Shown: one piece after another, positions 1 to 9,504 of the stretch | Numbering within the stretch: position 1 is the first letter of the stretch | Layout of the letters: the number at the start of each line of letters is the position of its first letter | Source of the DNA: Rhodoferax sp. | GTDB taxonomy: Bacteria; Pseudomonadota; Gammaproteobacteria; Burkholderiales; Burkholderiaceae_C | DNA: 59,522 bases | NCBI GenBank assembly: GCA_016790475.1 | Contig: JAEUOX010000082.1 | Span: 1-59,522, forward strand | Direction: 5' to 3' | The notes under the pieces: model-generated | Database searches by the model: none | Told to the model about the DNA's origin: nothing | Seen by the model: only the letters and a program-made list of their open reading frames with translations | Program-made: the position numbers and the translations under genes

Positions 1-483
1 TCCGAGCGCATCGCGTTCCAGGGCCTGCCGGCCCGCATCTGCTGGATCGGTCTGGGCGAGCGCCACCGCGCCGGCCTGGCCTTCAACGCGATGGTGCGCA
101 GCGGCGAGCTGAAGGCGCCGATCGTCATCGGGCGGGATCACCTGGACAGCGGCTCGGTGGCCTCGCCGAACCGGGAGACCGAATCCATGCGCGACGGCTC
201 GGATGCGGTGTCGGACTGGCCGCTGCTCAACGCGCTGCTGAACACCGCGGGCGGCGCCACCTGGGTGTCGCTGCACCATGGCGGCGGCGTCGGCATGGGG
301 TACTCGCAGCACTCCGGTGTCGTGATCGTCTGTGACGGCACCGAGGCGGCGGACCGGCGCATCGAGCGCGTGTTGTGGAACGACCCGGCCACCGGCGTGA
401 TGCGCCATGCCGATGCCGGCTACGACATCGCGCAGCAGAGCGCGCGCGAGCATGGCCTGAACCTGCCGATGCTGGGGCGCTGA
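1..483 (+). CDS. hutU: Urocanate hydratase, C-terminal part (truncated by the window edge)
   Basis: The frame is open from base 1 and gives the last 160 residues of urocanase, which hydrates urocanate to 4-imidazolone-5-propionate using tightly bound NAD+ as electrophile. It is the second step of histidine degradation and acts in the cytoplasm. Family motifs visible here are [16 protein letters not shown], the [16 protein letters not shown] block and the glycine-rich [16 protein letters not shown] near the end. The full enzyme is about 555 residues, so some 70 percent lies upstream of the window. The stop (481-483) is one base before the hutH start, so the two genes are almost certainly co-transcribed and probably translationally coupled. 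No break is visible in the part present. Confidence 0.96.
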   Translation, partial: SERIAFQGLPARICWIGLGERHRAGLAFNAMVRSGELKAPIVIGRDHLDSGSVASPNRETESMRDGSDAVSDWPLLNALLNTAGGATWVSLHHGGGVGMGYSQHSGVVIVCDGTEAADRRIERVLWNDPATGVMRHADAGYDIAQQSAREHGLNLPMLGR

Positions 484-484
484 C

Positions 485-2023
485 ATGCAGCTGCAACCCG
501 GATTCCTGTCGCTTGAGCAACTGCATGCGGTGCACGCAGGCGGTGTCACGCTGGAGCTTCCCGCATCGGCGCGCGCGGTGATCCGCGCCAGCCAGCAGGT
601 GGTGCAGCAGGCGGCCGACGGCGATGCGCCAGTCTATGGCGTGAACACCGGCTTCGGCAAGCTGGCCAACCAGCGCATCAGCAAGACGCAGCTCGACATG
701 CTGCAGTGCAACCTGATCCGATCCCACAGTGTGGGCGTCGGCGAACCGCTGGCGCCGGATGTCGTGCGGCTGATGTTGGCGCTGAAGGCCGCCAGCCTCG
801 CGCGGGGCCATTCCGGCGTGCGCGAGGTGGTCATCGACACGCTGCTGGCGGTGTTCAATGCCGGTCTGGTGCCCTACGTGCCCTCGCGTGGCTCGGTGGG
901 CGCGTCCGGCGACCTGGCACCGCTGGCCCACATGACGCTGGCGCTGATGGGCGAGGGCAGCATGCTGGAGCACGGTCAGGCGGTGCCGGCCGGCCCGGCG
1001 CTGGCGCAGGCCGGCATCGCGCCGCTGGTGCTCGGCCCCAAGGAGGGCCTGGCGCTGATCAATGGCACGCAGACCTCCACCGCGCTCGCCCTGCATGCGC
1101 TGCTGGCGTTCGAGCCGGTGCTGGAGGCCGCGCTGGTGATCGGCGCGCTGACGGTGGACGCCGCCCGTGGCAGCGACGGGCCCTTCGATCCGCGCATCCA
1201 TGCGCTGCGCGGGCAGCCGGGGCAGATCGACGTGGCCCAGTACTACCGGGCCCTGCTGCACGGCAGCGCGATCCGCCACTCGCACCTGGATGGCGACGAC
1301 CGGGTCCAGGATCCGTACAGCCTGCGCTGCCAGCCGCAGGTCGTCGGTGCCTGCCTGGACCAGCTGCGTCATGCGGTCAAGGTGCTGGTCCGCGAGGCCA
1401 ATGCGGTGACCGACAACCCGCTGGTGTTCTCCGACGACGGCATGATGGTCTCCGGCGGCAACTTCCATGCCGAGCCGGTGGCGCTGGCGGCCGACGGCAT
1501 GGCGCTGGCGATCGCCGAGGTCGGTGCGATTGCCGAGCGGCGCATCGCGATGCTGATCGACACCGGCGTGTCACGCCTGCCGCCGTTCCTGACGGCCGAC
1601 GCCGGCCTGCACAGCGGCTTCATGATCGCCCATGTGACCGCCGCGGCGCTGGCCTCCGAGAACAAGTCGCTGGCACATCCGGCCAGCGTCGACAGCCTGC
1701 CGACCAGCGCGAACCAGGAAGACCATGTCTCGATGGCCACGTTTGCGGCGCGGCGGCTGCAGGCGATGATCGACAACACCGCGCACATCCTGGGCATCGA
1801 GTGGCTGGCGGCGGCCCAGGGCATCGAGTTCCTGCGTCCGCTGATCAGTTCGCCGGCCCTGGAGGAGGCGCATACGCTGCTGCGCGAGCATGTCGCGTCG
1901 ATGGCGCAGGACCGCTACCTGGCGCCCGACATTGCCCAGGCCACACGGCTGGTGCGGGAGGGCGCACTGTCGGGCATCTTCCGTGCATTGCCGGATCTGC
2001 CCCGTCTCTGGGTCGCCGGCTGA
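485..2023 (+). CDS. hutH: Histidine ammonia-lyase
   Basis: A 512-residue histidase, the usual family length. It removes ammonia from L-histidine to give urocanate, the substrate of the hutU product encoded just upstream. The Ala140-Ser141-Gly142 triad in [15 protein letters not shown] cyclises by itself into the MIO electrophile. The N-terminal [10 protein letters not shown] motif (from residue 51) and the late [11 protein letters not shown] motif are the other signatures. The ATG follows the hutU stop by one base, with a GGGG run just upstream as ribosome binding site. Having U before H is normal for beta- and gammaproteobacteria. Other hut genes (hutI, hutG or hutF, and the HutC repressor) are presumably upstream, outside the window. 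Confidence 0.98.
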   Translation: MQLQPGFLSLEQLHAVHAGGVTLELPASARAVIRASQQVVQQAADGDAPVYGVNTGFGKLANQRISKTQLDMLQCNLIRSHSVGVGEPLAPDVVRLMLALKAASLARGHSGVREVVIDTLLAVFNAGLVPYVPSRGSVGASGDLAPLAHMTLALMGEGSMLEHGQAVPAGPALAQAGIAPLVLGPKEGLALINGTQTSTALALHALLAFEPVLEAALVIGALTVDAARGSDGPFDPRIHALRGQPGQIDVAQYYRALLHGSAIRHSHLDGDDRVQDPYSLRCQPQVVGACLDQLRHAVKVLVREANAVTDNPLVFSDDGMMVSGGNFHAEPVALAADGMALAIAEVGAIAERRIAMLIDTGVSRLPPFLTADAGLHSGFMIAHVTAAALASENKSLAHPASVDSLPTSANQEDHVSMATFAARRLQAMIDNTAHILGIEWLAAAQGIEFLRPLISSPALEEAHTLLREHVASMAQDRYLAPDIAQATRLVREGALSGIFRALPDLPRLWVAG

Positions 2024-2066
2024 CGGCGTCGGCCACCCTAGCCACAGTATGGGTATAGGGGGCCGG

Positions 2067-2075
2067 TGATAAGAT
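2067..2075 (+). promoter_or_regulatory. Candidate extended -10 promoter for the GGDEF/EAL gene
   Basis: TG-A-TAAGAT at 2067-2075 matches an extended -10 element (TGn plus a -10 hexamer). It lies in the 196-bp gap after hutH. I find no good -35 hexamer, which extended -10 promoters tolerate. Transcription from about 2082 would leave a leader of roughly 138 nt containing a short open frame at 2143-2196. This is a sequence match only. Confidence 0.35.
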
Positions 2076-2142
2076 TTCCGCAGAACCGGAGCCGCACGCG
2101 GCCCCGCCCTGGCGGACTCCGGACAGACCTCGGGGAGCCGCC

Positions 2143-2196
2143 ATGACACGATTCGCCTGGCCTGTGCCGTCACCGGCCCTGCCCACCGCCACCTGA
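2143..2196 (+). CDS. Possible 17-codon leader peptide upstream of the c-di-GMP gene
   Basis: An ATG at 2143 follows GGGGAG with 5-base spacing, a better ribosome binding site than that of the large gene downstream. It opens a frame of 17 residues (MTRFAWPVPSPALPTAT) that ends at TGA 2194-2196, 23 bases before the ATG of the 1453-residue protein. The peptide has four prolines and no obvious regulatory amino-acid run. It may be chance, or a translated leader that affects downstream initiation. There is no comparative evidence. Confidence 0.2.
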   Translation: MTRFAWPVPSPALPTAT

Positions 2197-2219
2197 GCAC
2201 CGGGGAGCGCGTTGCCTGC

Positions 2220-5200
2220 ATGTCCCCCGCCGCACACCGCGCCCCTCCGCCTGCCCTCGACCTCGGGCAAAAGCCGATCCGCGTCCAGCTCGCGCTGCTG
2301 GTGCTGGGCATCGTGCTGCCGGCCTTCGCGCTGGCGGTCGCCTACCTGATGCACCAGCGGGATGTCGCCCGCGAACTCGCCAGCGAGAAGGTGGCGCTGC
2401 TGGCTGCCAGCACCGCCCAGCGCCTGGCGGCCCGGCTGCGCGAGCATGAGCTGATGATGGGCTACATCGCCGCGCAGCCCTTCGTCCGGGCGATGGATCC
2501 GGCACGCTGTGAGCAATCGGTGCAGGAGCTGGTCGGCCTGACGCCGGAGTATCTGGGCGTCGGCACCCGGGACCTGCGCGGCAATTCGGTGTGCAGCTAC
2601 CGGCGCAATGTGCCCGGTGCGCAGCAGATGATGGGCTATGCCTGGTTCACGCGCAGCCTGAAGAGCAGCGGCTTCCTGGCCAGCGACGCCTTCATGGTGC
2701 CGCTGGCCCGTCGATGGGCGACGATGCTGACCTTGCCGGTCCGCGACCAGGACGACCGCCAGGTGGGTGTGGTGGTGCTGCCGATCGATCTGCTGCGTCT
2801 CGGTCCCTCGGTGCTGGCTGGCGGCGCGCCCGGCGCGGTGGTCACGGTGTTTGATTCCGAGTTCCGGATCCTGATGCGTTCGGTCGACGCGGAACGCTGG
2901 GTCGGCCAGGAGACGCCAGTGGCGATCCGCGCGGAGCTGGGGGCCCAGGCACAGGGTTTTGTGCGCGCCAAGGGGGCGGACGGCGTGGACCGCCTGTTCG
3001 CCTTCCGCCAGATCGAGGGGACACCCTGGCGCGTCACCGCCGGGGTGCCGATCGAAGACGTCTACGGCGCTGCAGACCGCGCGCTGCGCAATGCCGTGCT
3101 GGCCTGCACCGTGCTGCTGCTGGCGGCACTGGCCGTGGCCTGGCGGCTGGGCCGTGCGATGGGGCGCCCGCTGGATGCGCTGGTGTCCACGGCGGCGCGT
3201 GTCGCGGGCGGCGACGTGATGGCGCGCGTGCCGGTGCTGCCCGGCGCGCCGGAGTTTGCATCGGTCGCCGAGGGCTTCAACCAGATGCTCGATGCGCGCA
3301 ATGCGGCGGAAGTGGCGCTGCGCCTCAGCCAGGAGAAGCTGGCGATCACGCTGGACTCGATCAGCGATGCCGTCATTGCGACGGACCCTGCCGGTGTCGT
3401 CACGCGGATGAACATCGCGGCGCAGCGCCTGACCGGCTGGGAGGTTGCCGACGCGCGCGGACGTCCGCTGCGCGAAGTCTTCCAGGCGGTCGATGCCGCC
3501 ACCCGGGAGCCGGTGCCCGACCCGGTGCAGCGTGTCATCGAGCGGGGTGACGGTGGCTCGTCATCGAACGGCCACCTGCTGATCGCGCGCGATGGCCGGA
3601 GCTGCCAGATCGCGAGCAAGGCGGCGCCGATCCTGGACCACCAGCGCAATTTCCGCGGGGTCGTGCTGGTCTTCAGCGACATCAGCCGGCAGCATGCGAC
3701 CCAGGTGGCCCTCAACGAGGCCTACCATTTCTCGCGGCAGATCCTGGCAGGCCTGCCGGTCGGGCTCAATGTGCGCGACCTGCAGCGGCGCTACCGGGAG
3801 TGGAACCCGGTCATGGCCCGGATGTTCGGCGCCACTGCCGAGCAGGTGCTGGGCAAGACGATCGAGGAGGCCTTCCCGGATCAGCCTTCGGACGCCCGCG
3901 CCGCCATCCTCGACGCCACGGACCGCGCCGAGCGCGGCGAACTGGTGTTGCGGCCGGACACGCCGGTGCCGGGGCCGGCGGGCCTGCTGTGGGTGTCCGC
4001 CACCCACAGCCCGCTGCGCAATGCCGCCGGCGAGGTGGTGGGCACGCTGACGGTGGTGCGCGACATCACCGCGCGCAAGCAGGCCGAGCAGGCGCTGCGC
4101 GCCAGCGAGGAGAACCTGGAGATCACGCTGCAGTCCATCGGCGACGCGGTGATCGCGACCGATGCCTCCGGCGCGGTTACGCGGATGAACCCGGTGGCCG
4201 AGCGCATGACCGGTTGGAGCCTGCCGCAGGCGCGGGGCCTGCCGCTGGCCCGGGTGTTCTGCATCCTGCACAGCGAGACCCGCGAGGTGCTGCCCGATCC
4301 GGTGCAGCGTGTGCTGCAGGCCGGTGACGTGGTCGGCCTGTCGCAGAACACGACGTTGCAGGCCCGCGACGGCAGCGAGCACCAGATTGCCGACAGCGCC
4401 GCGCCGATCCGCGACAGCCAGAGCCGCATCGTCGGTGTCGTGCTGGTGTTCAGCGACGTGTCGGAGCAGTACCGGCTGCAGCGTGTGCTGCTCGAGAGCG
4501 AACGGCGCTACCGCACGCTGGTCGAGTCCTCGCCGGTCGGCGTCGTCGTGCACCAGGACGGCCTGATCAGCTACGTGAACCCGATGGCGCAACGCATCCT
4601 CGGCGAGGAACAGGCCGACAGCCTGCTCGGGCGGCCGTTCATCGACTTCGTGCATCCGGACGACCAGCCGATGGTGCGCGAGCGGGCCCGGCTGCTGATG
4701 GAGGAGGGCGTCGTGCCGCCGATGGTCGAGCTGCGGTATGTCCGGCGCGACGGCAGCATCATCGATGTGCAGGCCCAGGGCATTCCGGTGGAGGTGAAGG
4801 GGCGCCGGGTGGTGCATGTCAGCGTGATGGACATCTCCGGGCGCAAGCGTGTCGAGCGCAGCCTGCGCGAGAACGAGGAGCGCTTCCGTGCGCTGACCGA
4901 GCTGTCCTCCGACTGGTACTGGGAGCAGGATGCGCAGTTCCGCTTCGTGCGCATCGACGGCAACCTGCAGGAGATCCTCGGGCGACCGAATGCCGCGCTG
5001 GTCGGCAAGGCGCGCTGGGAGGTACGGGGCTTCAACCTGACCGAGGCGCAATGGGAGGCCCACCGGGCCGTGCTGGAGGCCCATCTCCCGTTTCGCGACT
5101 TCCAGATGCAGAGCATCGACAGCCGCGGCCGGACCCTCTGGGTGTCCATCAGCGGGGCCCCGATCTTCGACGCCAAGGGCCGCTTTCGCGGGTACCGCGG

Positions 5201-6581
5201 CGTGGGCCGGGACGTCACGGCCGAGCGCACGGCCGCGGACCAGATCCACGCGCTGGCCTTCTATGACGCACTCACCGAGCTGCCCAACCGCCGGCTGCTG
5301 ATCGAGCGCCTGAAGCAGGCGCTGGCCAGCTATTCCCGCACGCGGCGGCAGGCGGCGCTGCTGTTCATCGACCTGGACAACTTCAAGACGCTCAACGACA
5401 CGCTGGGGCACGAGACCGGCGACACGCTGCTGCGCCAGGTGGCGCGCCGGATCGTGGGCTGCGTGCGGGAGTCCGACACCGTGGCACGGCTGGGCGGCGA
5501 CGAGTTCGTCGTGATGCTGGAGGACCTCAGCGAGGAGGTCGAGGAGGCCACGCAGCAGGCGGAGTTCGTCGGCAACAAGATCCTGACCGCCTTCGAGGCG
5601 GCCTTCGAGCTCGGCACGCGTTCCTACCGCAGCACGCCGAGCATCGGCATCACGCTGTTTGGCAAGGGCGGCAAGAGCGTCGACGACCTGCTCAAGCACG
5701 CCGACCTGGCGATGTACCAGGCCAAGGGCGCTGGCCGCAACACGATGCGCCTGTTCGACGAGGGCATGCAGGCCGCGGTGGACGGCCGCGCGGCGATGGA
5801 GTCCGAATTGCGCGAGGCCCTGCTGCGCGGGCAGATGCGGCTGGTCTACCAGCCGGTGGTCCAGCTGGACGGCCGGGTCATCGGTGCCGAGGCGCTGATC
5901 CGGTGGCAGCATCCGCAGCGGGGGCTGGTGCTGCCGGGCGAGTTCATCGCCATCGCCGAGTCGACGCGGCTGATCATCCCGCTCGGGCAGTGGGTGCTGC
6001 ATGCGGCCTGCCGGCAGTTGGCCCTGTGGCAGGCCCAGCCGCACATGGCCCAGCTGACGCTGGCGGTGAATGTCAGCGCCAACCAGTTCAAGGAGCCGGA
6101 GTTCGTCGACGGCGTGCTGCTGGCGCTGCAGCAGAGCGGTGCCGATGCGCGCCTGCTGAAGCTCGAGCTCACCGAGAGCCTGCTGGCGGACAACGTCGAG
6201 GACATCATCGCCAAGATGGGCCGGCTGCGCGAGGTCGGCATCGACTTCTCGCTGGACGATTTCGGCACCGGCTACTCGTCGCTGAGCTACCTCAAGCGCC
6301 TGCCGCTGGCGCAGCTGAAGATCGACAAGTCCTTCGTGCGCGACGTGCTGGTCGACCCGAATGACGCGGCCATCGCGCGCACCATCGTGGCCCTGGGCGG
6401 CAGCCTCGGGCTGGCGGTCATCGCGGAAGGGGTGGAGACCACCGGGCAGCAGCAGTTCCTGCAGGGCATTGGCTGCCATGCGTTCCAGGGCTACCTGTTT
6501 GGTCGGCCGATGCCGGTGGCGGAGCTGGATGCCTTCGTGCGGGCGCATGACGCCACGGCACGGGCGCGCGAGCTGCGCTGA
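2220..6581 (+). CDS. Membrane sensor with Cache, HAMP, five PAS, GGDEF and EAL domains (dual c-di-GMP enzyme)
   Basis: A 1453-residue inner-membrane signalling protein. A transmembrane segment near residues 24-46 and a second near 290-310 bracket a periplasmic Cache-type sensor domain, followed by HAMP. Five PAS domains start near 368, 497, 630, 756 and 883. The GGDEF domain starts near 1015 (DALTELPNRRLL), with an intact RLGGDEF active site near 1092 and the RESD inhibitory I-site exactly five residues before GGDEF. The EAL domain (about 1195-1440) keeps the EAL signature, the DDFGTGYSSLSYL motif, AEGVET and a late QGYLFG, so both synthesis and hydrolysis of c-di-GMP look possible; which dominates cannot be read from sequence. 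PAS1 and PAS3 are strikingly alike. It is monocistronic, with only a weak Shine-Dalgarno before the ATG. The ligand is unknown. Confidence 0.95.
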   Translation: MSPAAHRAPPPALDLGQKPIRVQLALLVLGIVLPAFALAVAYLMHQRDVARELASEKVALLAASTAQRLAARLREHELMMGYIAAQPFVRAMDPARCEQSVQELVGLTPEYLGVGTRDLRGNSVCSYRRNVPGAQQMMGYAWFTRSLKSSGFLASDAFMVPLARRWATMLTLPVRDQDDRQVGVVVLPIDLLRLGPSVLAGGAPGAVVTVFDSEFRILMRSVDAERWVGQETPVAIRAELGAQAQGFVRAKGADGVDRLFAFRQIEGTPWRVTAGVPIEDVYGAADRALRNAVLACTVLLLAALAVAWRLGRAMGRPLDALVSTAARVAGGDVMARVPVLPGAPEFASVAEGFNQMLDARNAAEVALRLSQEKLAITLDSISDAVIATDPAGVVTRMNIAAQRLTGWEVADARGRPLREVFQAVDAATREPVPDPVQRVIERGDGGSSSNGHLLIARDGRSCQIASKAAPILDHQRNFRGVVLVFSDISRQHATQVALNEAYHFSRQILAGLPVGLNVRDLQRRYREWNPVMARMFGATAEQVLGKTIEEAFPDQPSDARAAILDATDRAERGELVLRPDTPVPGPAGLLWVSATHSPLRNAAGEVVGTLTVVRDITARKQAEQALRASEENLEITLQSIGDAVIATDASGAVTRMNPVAERMTGWSLPQARGLPLARVFCILHSETREVLPDPVQRVLQAGDVVGLSQNTTLQARDGSEHQIADSAAPIRDSQSRIVGVVLVFSDVSEQYRLQRVLLESERRYRTLVESSPVGVVVHQDGLISYVNPMAQRILGEEQADSLLGRPFIDFVHPDDQPMVRERARLLMEEGVVPPMVELRYVRRDGSIIDVQAQGIPVEVKGRRVVHVSVMDISGRKRVERSLRENEERFRALTELSSDWYWEQDAQFRFVRIDGNLQEILGRPNAALVGKARWEVRGFNLTEAQWEAHRAVLEAHLPFRDFQMQSIDSRGRTLWVSISGAPIFDAKGRFRGYRGVGRDVTAERTAADQIHALAFYDALTELPNRRLLIERLKQALASYSRTRRQAALLFIDLDNFKTLNDTLGHETGDTLLRQVARRIVGCVRESDTVARLGGDEFVVMLEDLSEEVEEATQQAEFVGNKILTAFEAAFELGTRSYRSTPSIGITLFGKGGKSVDDLLKHADLAMYQAKGAGRNTMRLFDEGMQAAVDGRAAMESELREALLRGQMRLVYQPVVQLDGRVIGAEALIRWQHPQRGLVLPGEFIAIAESTRLIIPLGQWVLHAACRQLALWQAQPHMAQLTLAVNVSANQFKEPEFVDGVLLALQQSGADARLLKLELTESLLADNVEDIIAKMGRLREVGIDFSLDDFGTGYSSLSYLKRLPLAQLKIDKSFVRDVLVDPNDAAIARTIVALGGSLGLAVIAEGVETTGQQQFLQGIGCHAFQGYLFGRPMPVAELDAFVRAHDATARARELR

Positions 6582-6593
6582 AAGCGCGGGGGC

Positions 6594-7250
6594 TCAGCGG
6601 GACGGTCCGAGCGGCGGCGCCACCGGCGGCCGGCTTGCGGGCGTGCGTTGGGGGGCGCCCTGGGTCGGTCGTCCCGCCTGGGTCTGGCGCCGCAGCGCCT
6701 CCCGGCGCTCGATCTCCCGCACCATGCCTTCGAACTGCTCCTGCAGCTGCAGCCGCACGAGCGTCTCTCCGATCAGCGGCGGGAGCTCCAGGTCCAGCCC
6801 GATGCTGCCGGTCCAGCGCAGCAGCACCTGCGGCGGCTGCGTGGCCAGCACCTCGGTGTCGTAGCGCCCCTGCAGGTGCCGCAGCGTCCCGCCGATCCGG
6901 CGCACCTCGATGCGGTTGGGCCGCTCGGTGGACTCGGTCACGACCTCGATCGGTACCGTCAGCATCAGGAAGCGGGCTTCACCCGACTGTTCCACCGTGG
7001 TGGTGGCGCCATCGCGGGACAGGATGCGGCTGCGCCGCAGCCCGGGGACAAACTCCGGCAGCCGTTCGTAGTCGGTCAGGGTGCCCCAGACGACCGGCAG
7101 CGGTGCCTGCAGCGTGGCGCGGGCCTGCACCTCGAACAGGTCGCCGACGCGCCGGGCGCTGACTTCCAGTACGGCCGGCGTGGTGGCGCTGGCCGCCCCG
7201 GCCAGCCACAGGGCGGCGCACAGCGACCAGAGTGTCCAGGGACGGGCCAT
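6594..7250 (-). CDS. Exported SRPBCC/START-like (polyketide cyclase family) protein
   Basis: A 218-residue protein. The ATG at 7250 is chosen because it begins a clear Sec signal peptide (MARPWTLWSLCAALWLAGAA, cleavage near residue 22); the open frame continues upstream but is not coding-like. The mature part resembles the SRPBCC fold: VSARRVGDLFEVQARATL, then PLPVVWGTLTDYERLPEFVP, the stretch typical of coenzyme Q-binding/polyketide-cyclase-like proteins. The last 35 or so residues are rich in Pro, Arg and Gln and probably disordered. The fold implies binding of a hydrophobic ligand, here in the periplasm; no catalytic role can be assigned. It is convergent with the c-di-GMP gene (12 bp apart) and divergent from the peroxidase gene. 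Confidence 0.8.
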   Translation of the reverse strand: MARPWTLWSLCAALWLAGAASATTPAVLEVSARRVGDLFEVQARATLQAPLPVVWGTLTDYERLPEFVPGLRRSRILSRDGATTTVEQSGEARFLMLTVPIEVVTESTERPNRIEVRRIGGTLRHLQGRYDTEVLATQPPQVLLRWTGSIGLDLELPPLIGETLVRLQLQEQFEGMVREIERREALRRQTQAGRPTQGAPQRTPASRPPVAPPLGPSR

Positions 7251-7346
7251 CGTGGGCGCAGTGTAATGGCCCTGTTTGCCGGCTGCCTGCGCCGCGCGCG
7301 GGCTTCTGGGATACTGAAGTCCATCAGCGGCTTTTTGCTTGTCACC

Positions 7347-7967
7347 ATGAAACATGTCCTGCGGCGCCTGCATGCGCCCTTGTGCTCCGGGTGGGCGGCG
7401 GCGCTGCTGCTGGCTGTGGCTGCGCTGGGGACCGGCGCTGCTGCGGCGCAGCCCGCACCGGCCGCCGCCCCGCCGGGCACGCGCTGCCCGGCCCTGCTGC
7501 AGCACCGGTTCAACCGGCTGCAGGACGAAGCCCCCCAGGATCTGTGCCAGTACGCCGGCCGGGTGCTGCTGGTCGTCAACACCGCCAGCTTCTGCGGCTT
7601 CACGCCGCAATATGAAGGGCTGGAGCGCCTGCACGCGCGGCTGGCGCCCCGGGGCCTGGTGGTGCTGGGCTTCCCGTCCAACGACTTCGGACAGCAGGAG
7701 CCCGGCAACAACCGCCAGATCGCGGATTTCTGCTTCAACACCTACGCGGTGAAGTTTCCGATGTTCTCCAAGACCACGGTCGTCGGGCGGGACGCGCACC
7801 CCCTGTATGTTGCGCTGGCCCGGGCCAGCGGTTCGCCGCCGGCCTGGAACTTCCACAAGTACCTGGTGGACCGCAAGGGGCGGGTGCTGGCGAGCTTCCC
7901 GAGCGGCGTGAATCCGGAGGCGCCGGAGCTGGTGGCCCGCATCGAGCGGGCGCTCGCGGAGCGCTGA
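7347..7967 (+). CDS. Exported glutathione peroxidase-family protein (Cys type)
   Basis: A 206-residue thiol peroxidase of the glutathione peroxidase family. The catalytic tetrad is present: Cys83 in NTASFCGFT (Cys in place of selenocysteine), Gln116 and Asn112 in GFPSNDFGQQEPGN, and Trp167 in WNFHKYLVD. Most bacterial homologues are cytosolic and about 160-180 residues. This one has a hydrophobic N-terminus (residues 14-34, ending AAAAQP) that looks like a Sec signal peptide, so a periplasmic location is inferred. Additional cysteines at 47, 66 and 129 could include the resolving partner; Cys-type enzymes usually use thioredoxin rather than glutathione. There is no good Shine-Dalgarno. A TGG-GATACT extended -10 match lies at 7307-7315. 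Confidence 0.92.
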   Translation: MKHVLRRLHAPLCSGWAAALLLAVAALGTGAAAAQPAPAAAPPGTRCPALLQHRFNRLQDEAPQDLCQYAGRVLLVVNTASFCGFTPQYEGLERLHARLAPRGLVVLGFPSNDFGQQEPGNNRQIADFCFNTYAVKFPMFSKTTVVGRDAHPLYVALARASGSPPAWNFHKYLVDRKGRVLASFPSGVNPEAPELVARIERALAER

Positions 7968-7972
7968 GCGCG

Positions 7973-8605
7973 ATGCCCGGCCCCGGCGGCGCGCAGGCGC
8001 CGCATCCCACGCCCTCGCGCGAGGACATCGCGGTGCTGGAGCCGTTCGAGCAGCTGCCGCTGTCCTGCATCGAGCTCGTGCGGGATGCCGCCCATGCGCA
8101 GCGGGTGATCGATGCGCTGGCGCAAGCGCCGGTGCTGGGCTTCGACACCGAGTCCCGGCCGACCTTCGTGCGGGACGAAGCTTCCAGCGGGCCGCATGTC
8201 GTGCAGCTGGCGACCCGCCGCAATGCCTATGTGTTTCAGCTGGAGGACGCCCGCTGCGTCGCGCTGCTGGCCGAGTTGCTGGCGGCGGATGTGGTGCGCA
8301 AGGTCGGGTTTGGCCTGGGCGACGACCTGCGGCGCATCCTGCGCAAGCTCGGCGTGCAGCCGCGCGGTGTGCTGGACCTGAACGATCTGTTCTGGCAGCG
8401 AGGGTACCGGCGGGACATCGGCGTGCGGGCCGCGGTGGCGGTGATGTTCCAGCGGCGGTTTGCGAAGTCGCGCAAGGCCACGACGTCCAACTGGGCCCGG
8501 GCGGACCTGACACCGGCGCAGCTGCTGTACGCGGCCAACGATGCCTATGCGGCGCTGCGCGTCTTCGAGGCGCTGCACGCGCGCGACGCCGGAGCGCCCG
8601 GCTAG
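7973..8605 (+). CDS. RNase D-like 3'-5' exonuclease domain protein
   Basis: A 210-residue protein that is essentially one DEDDy-type exonuclease domain. The acidic residues are visible: Asp58 and Glu60 in GFDTES (motif I), Asp117/118 in [11 protein letters not shown] (motif II), and Tyr186-x3-Asp190 in [10 protein letters not shown] (motif III). It lacks the HRDC domains of full-length RNase D, so it belongs to the short 3'-5' exonuclease group; substrate (RNA or DNA) is unknown. It starts 5 bp after the peroxidase stop, suggesting co-transcription. Its TAG stop shares the palindrome CTAG (8602-8605) with the stop of the convergent kynA. Confidence 0.9.
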   Translation: MPGPGGAQAPHPTPSREDIAVLEPFEQLPLSCIELVRDAAHAQRVIDALAQAPVLGFDTESRPTFVRDEASSGPHVVQLATRRNAYVFQLEDARCVALLAELLAADVVRKVGFGLGDDLRRILRKLGVQPRGVLDLNDLFWQRGYRRDIGVRAAVAVMFQRRFAKSRKATTSNWARADLTPAQLLYAANDAYAALRVFEALHARDAGAPG

Positions 8606-9441
8606 AGCGAGGTCCGCAGCGTCCAGATCTCCGGGAACAGCACGACGTCGAGCATCTTGCGCAGGTAGCTCACGCCGCCGGTGCCGCCGGTGCCGCGCTT
8701 GAACCCGATGACCCGCTCCACGGTGGTCACATGGCGGAACCGCCACAGCCGGAACGCATCTTCCAGGTCGGTCAGCTCCTCGCCGAGCTGGTAGAGCTCC
8801 CAGTGGGTGCGCGGCGCGCGGTAGACCTCCAGCCAGGCCTGCTCCACCAGCGGGTCGGCCGGGTAGGGCTGGGTCCAGTCGCGCTGCAGATGGCTGGCCG
8901 GCACCGCGATGCCGCGGCGTGCCAGCAGGCGCAGCGATTCGTCGTACAGCGAGGGCGCCTCGTAGGCCTTGCGCACCATGGCCAGCAGATCCGGCCGGTG
9001 CTGGTGCGGCTTGAGCATGGCCGCATTCTTGTTGCCCAGCGTGAACTCGATGCAGCGGTACTGCGCACTCTGGAAGCCGCTGGAGCTTGCCAGGTAGGGG
9101 CGGATCGCGCTGTATTCCGGCGGCGTCATCGTGGCCAGCACGTCCCAGGCATGGACCAGCTGCTCCATGATCCGGCTGACCCGGGCCAGCATCTTGAAGG
9201 CGTCGCCCAGCTGGTCCTGCGCGATGCAGTCCACCGCGGCGTACAGCTCATGCAGCATCAGCTTCATCCAGAGCTCGCTGGTCTGGTGCTGGATGATGAA
9301 CAGCATCTCGTTGTGGTCCGGCGACAGCGGCTTCTGCGCCTGCAGGACCTGGTCCAGGCACAGGTAGTCGCCATAACTCATGGAGGCACTGAAATCCAGC
9401 TTGGCTTTCTCTTCGGTGACGATGTTCTCGGGGTGGGTCAT
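8602..9441 (-). CDS. kynA: Tryptophan 2,3-dioxygenase
   Basis: A 279-residue haem dioxygenase that opens the indole ring of L-tryptophan to N-formylkynurenine. Signatures are [18 protein letters not shown] (His52 is the substrate-side histidine), [10 protein letters not shown], the proposed axial haem ligand His237 in [12 protein letters not shown], and the GTGGTGG loop. I start it at ATG 9441, six bases after a clear AAGGAG; an in-frame GTG at 9456 lies upstream of that ribosome binding site and is unlikely. It lies 63 bp downstream of kynB on the same strand and forms a two-gene kynBA unit. The usual kynU (kynureninase) is not between them. Confidence 0.97.
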   Translation of the reverse strand: MTHPENIVTEEKAKLDFSASMSYGDYLCLDQVLQAQKPLSPDHNEMLFIIQHQTSELWMKLMLHELYAAVDCIAQDQLGDAFKMLARVSRIMEQLVHAWDVLATMTPPEYSAIRPYLASSSGFQSAQYRCIEFTLGNKNAAMLKPHQHRPDLLAMVRKAYEAPSLYDESLRLLARRGIAVPASHLQRDWTQPYPADPLVEQAWLEVYRAPRTHWELYQLGEELTDLEDAFRLWRFRHVTTVERVIGFKRGTGGTGGVSYLRKMLDVVLFPEIWTLRTSL

Positions 9442-9504
9442 GGGCGCTCCTTGCACCAGGGTCGAAGTCCCGGGCCGCGGAGGGCGGCCGGTGGGCGGGA
9501 AGGT

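Noticed and set aside
9442-9504. A remnant of kynU between kynB and kynA
   Set aside because: The gap is only 63 bp, contains the kynA ribosome binding site and has no kynureninase-like sequence.
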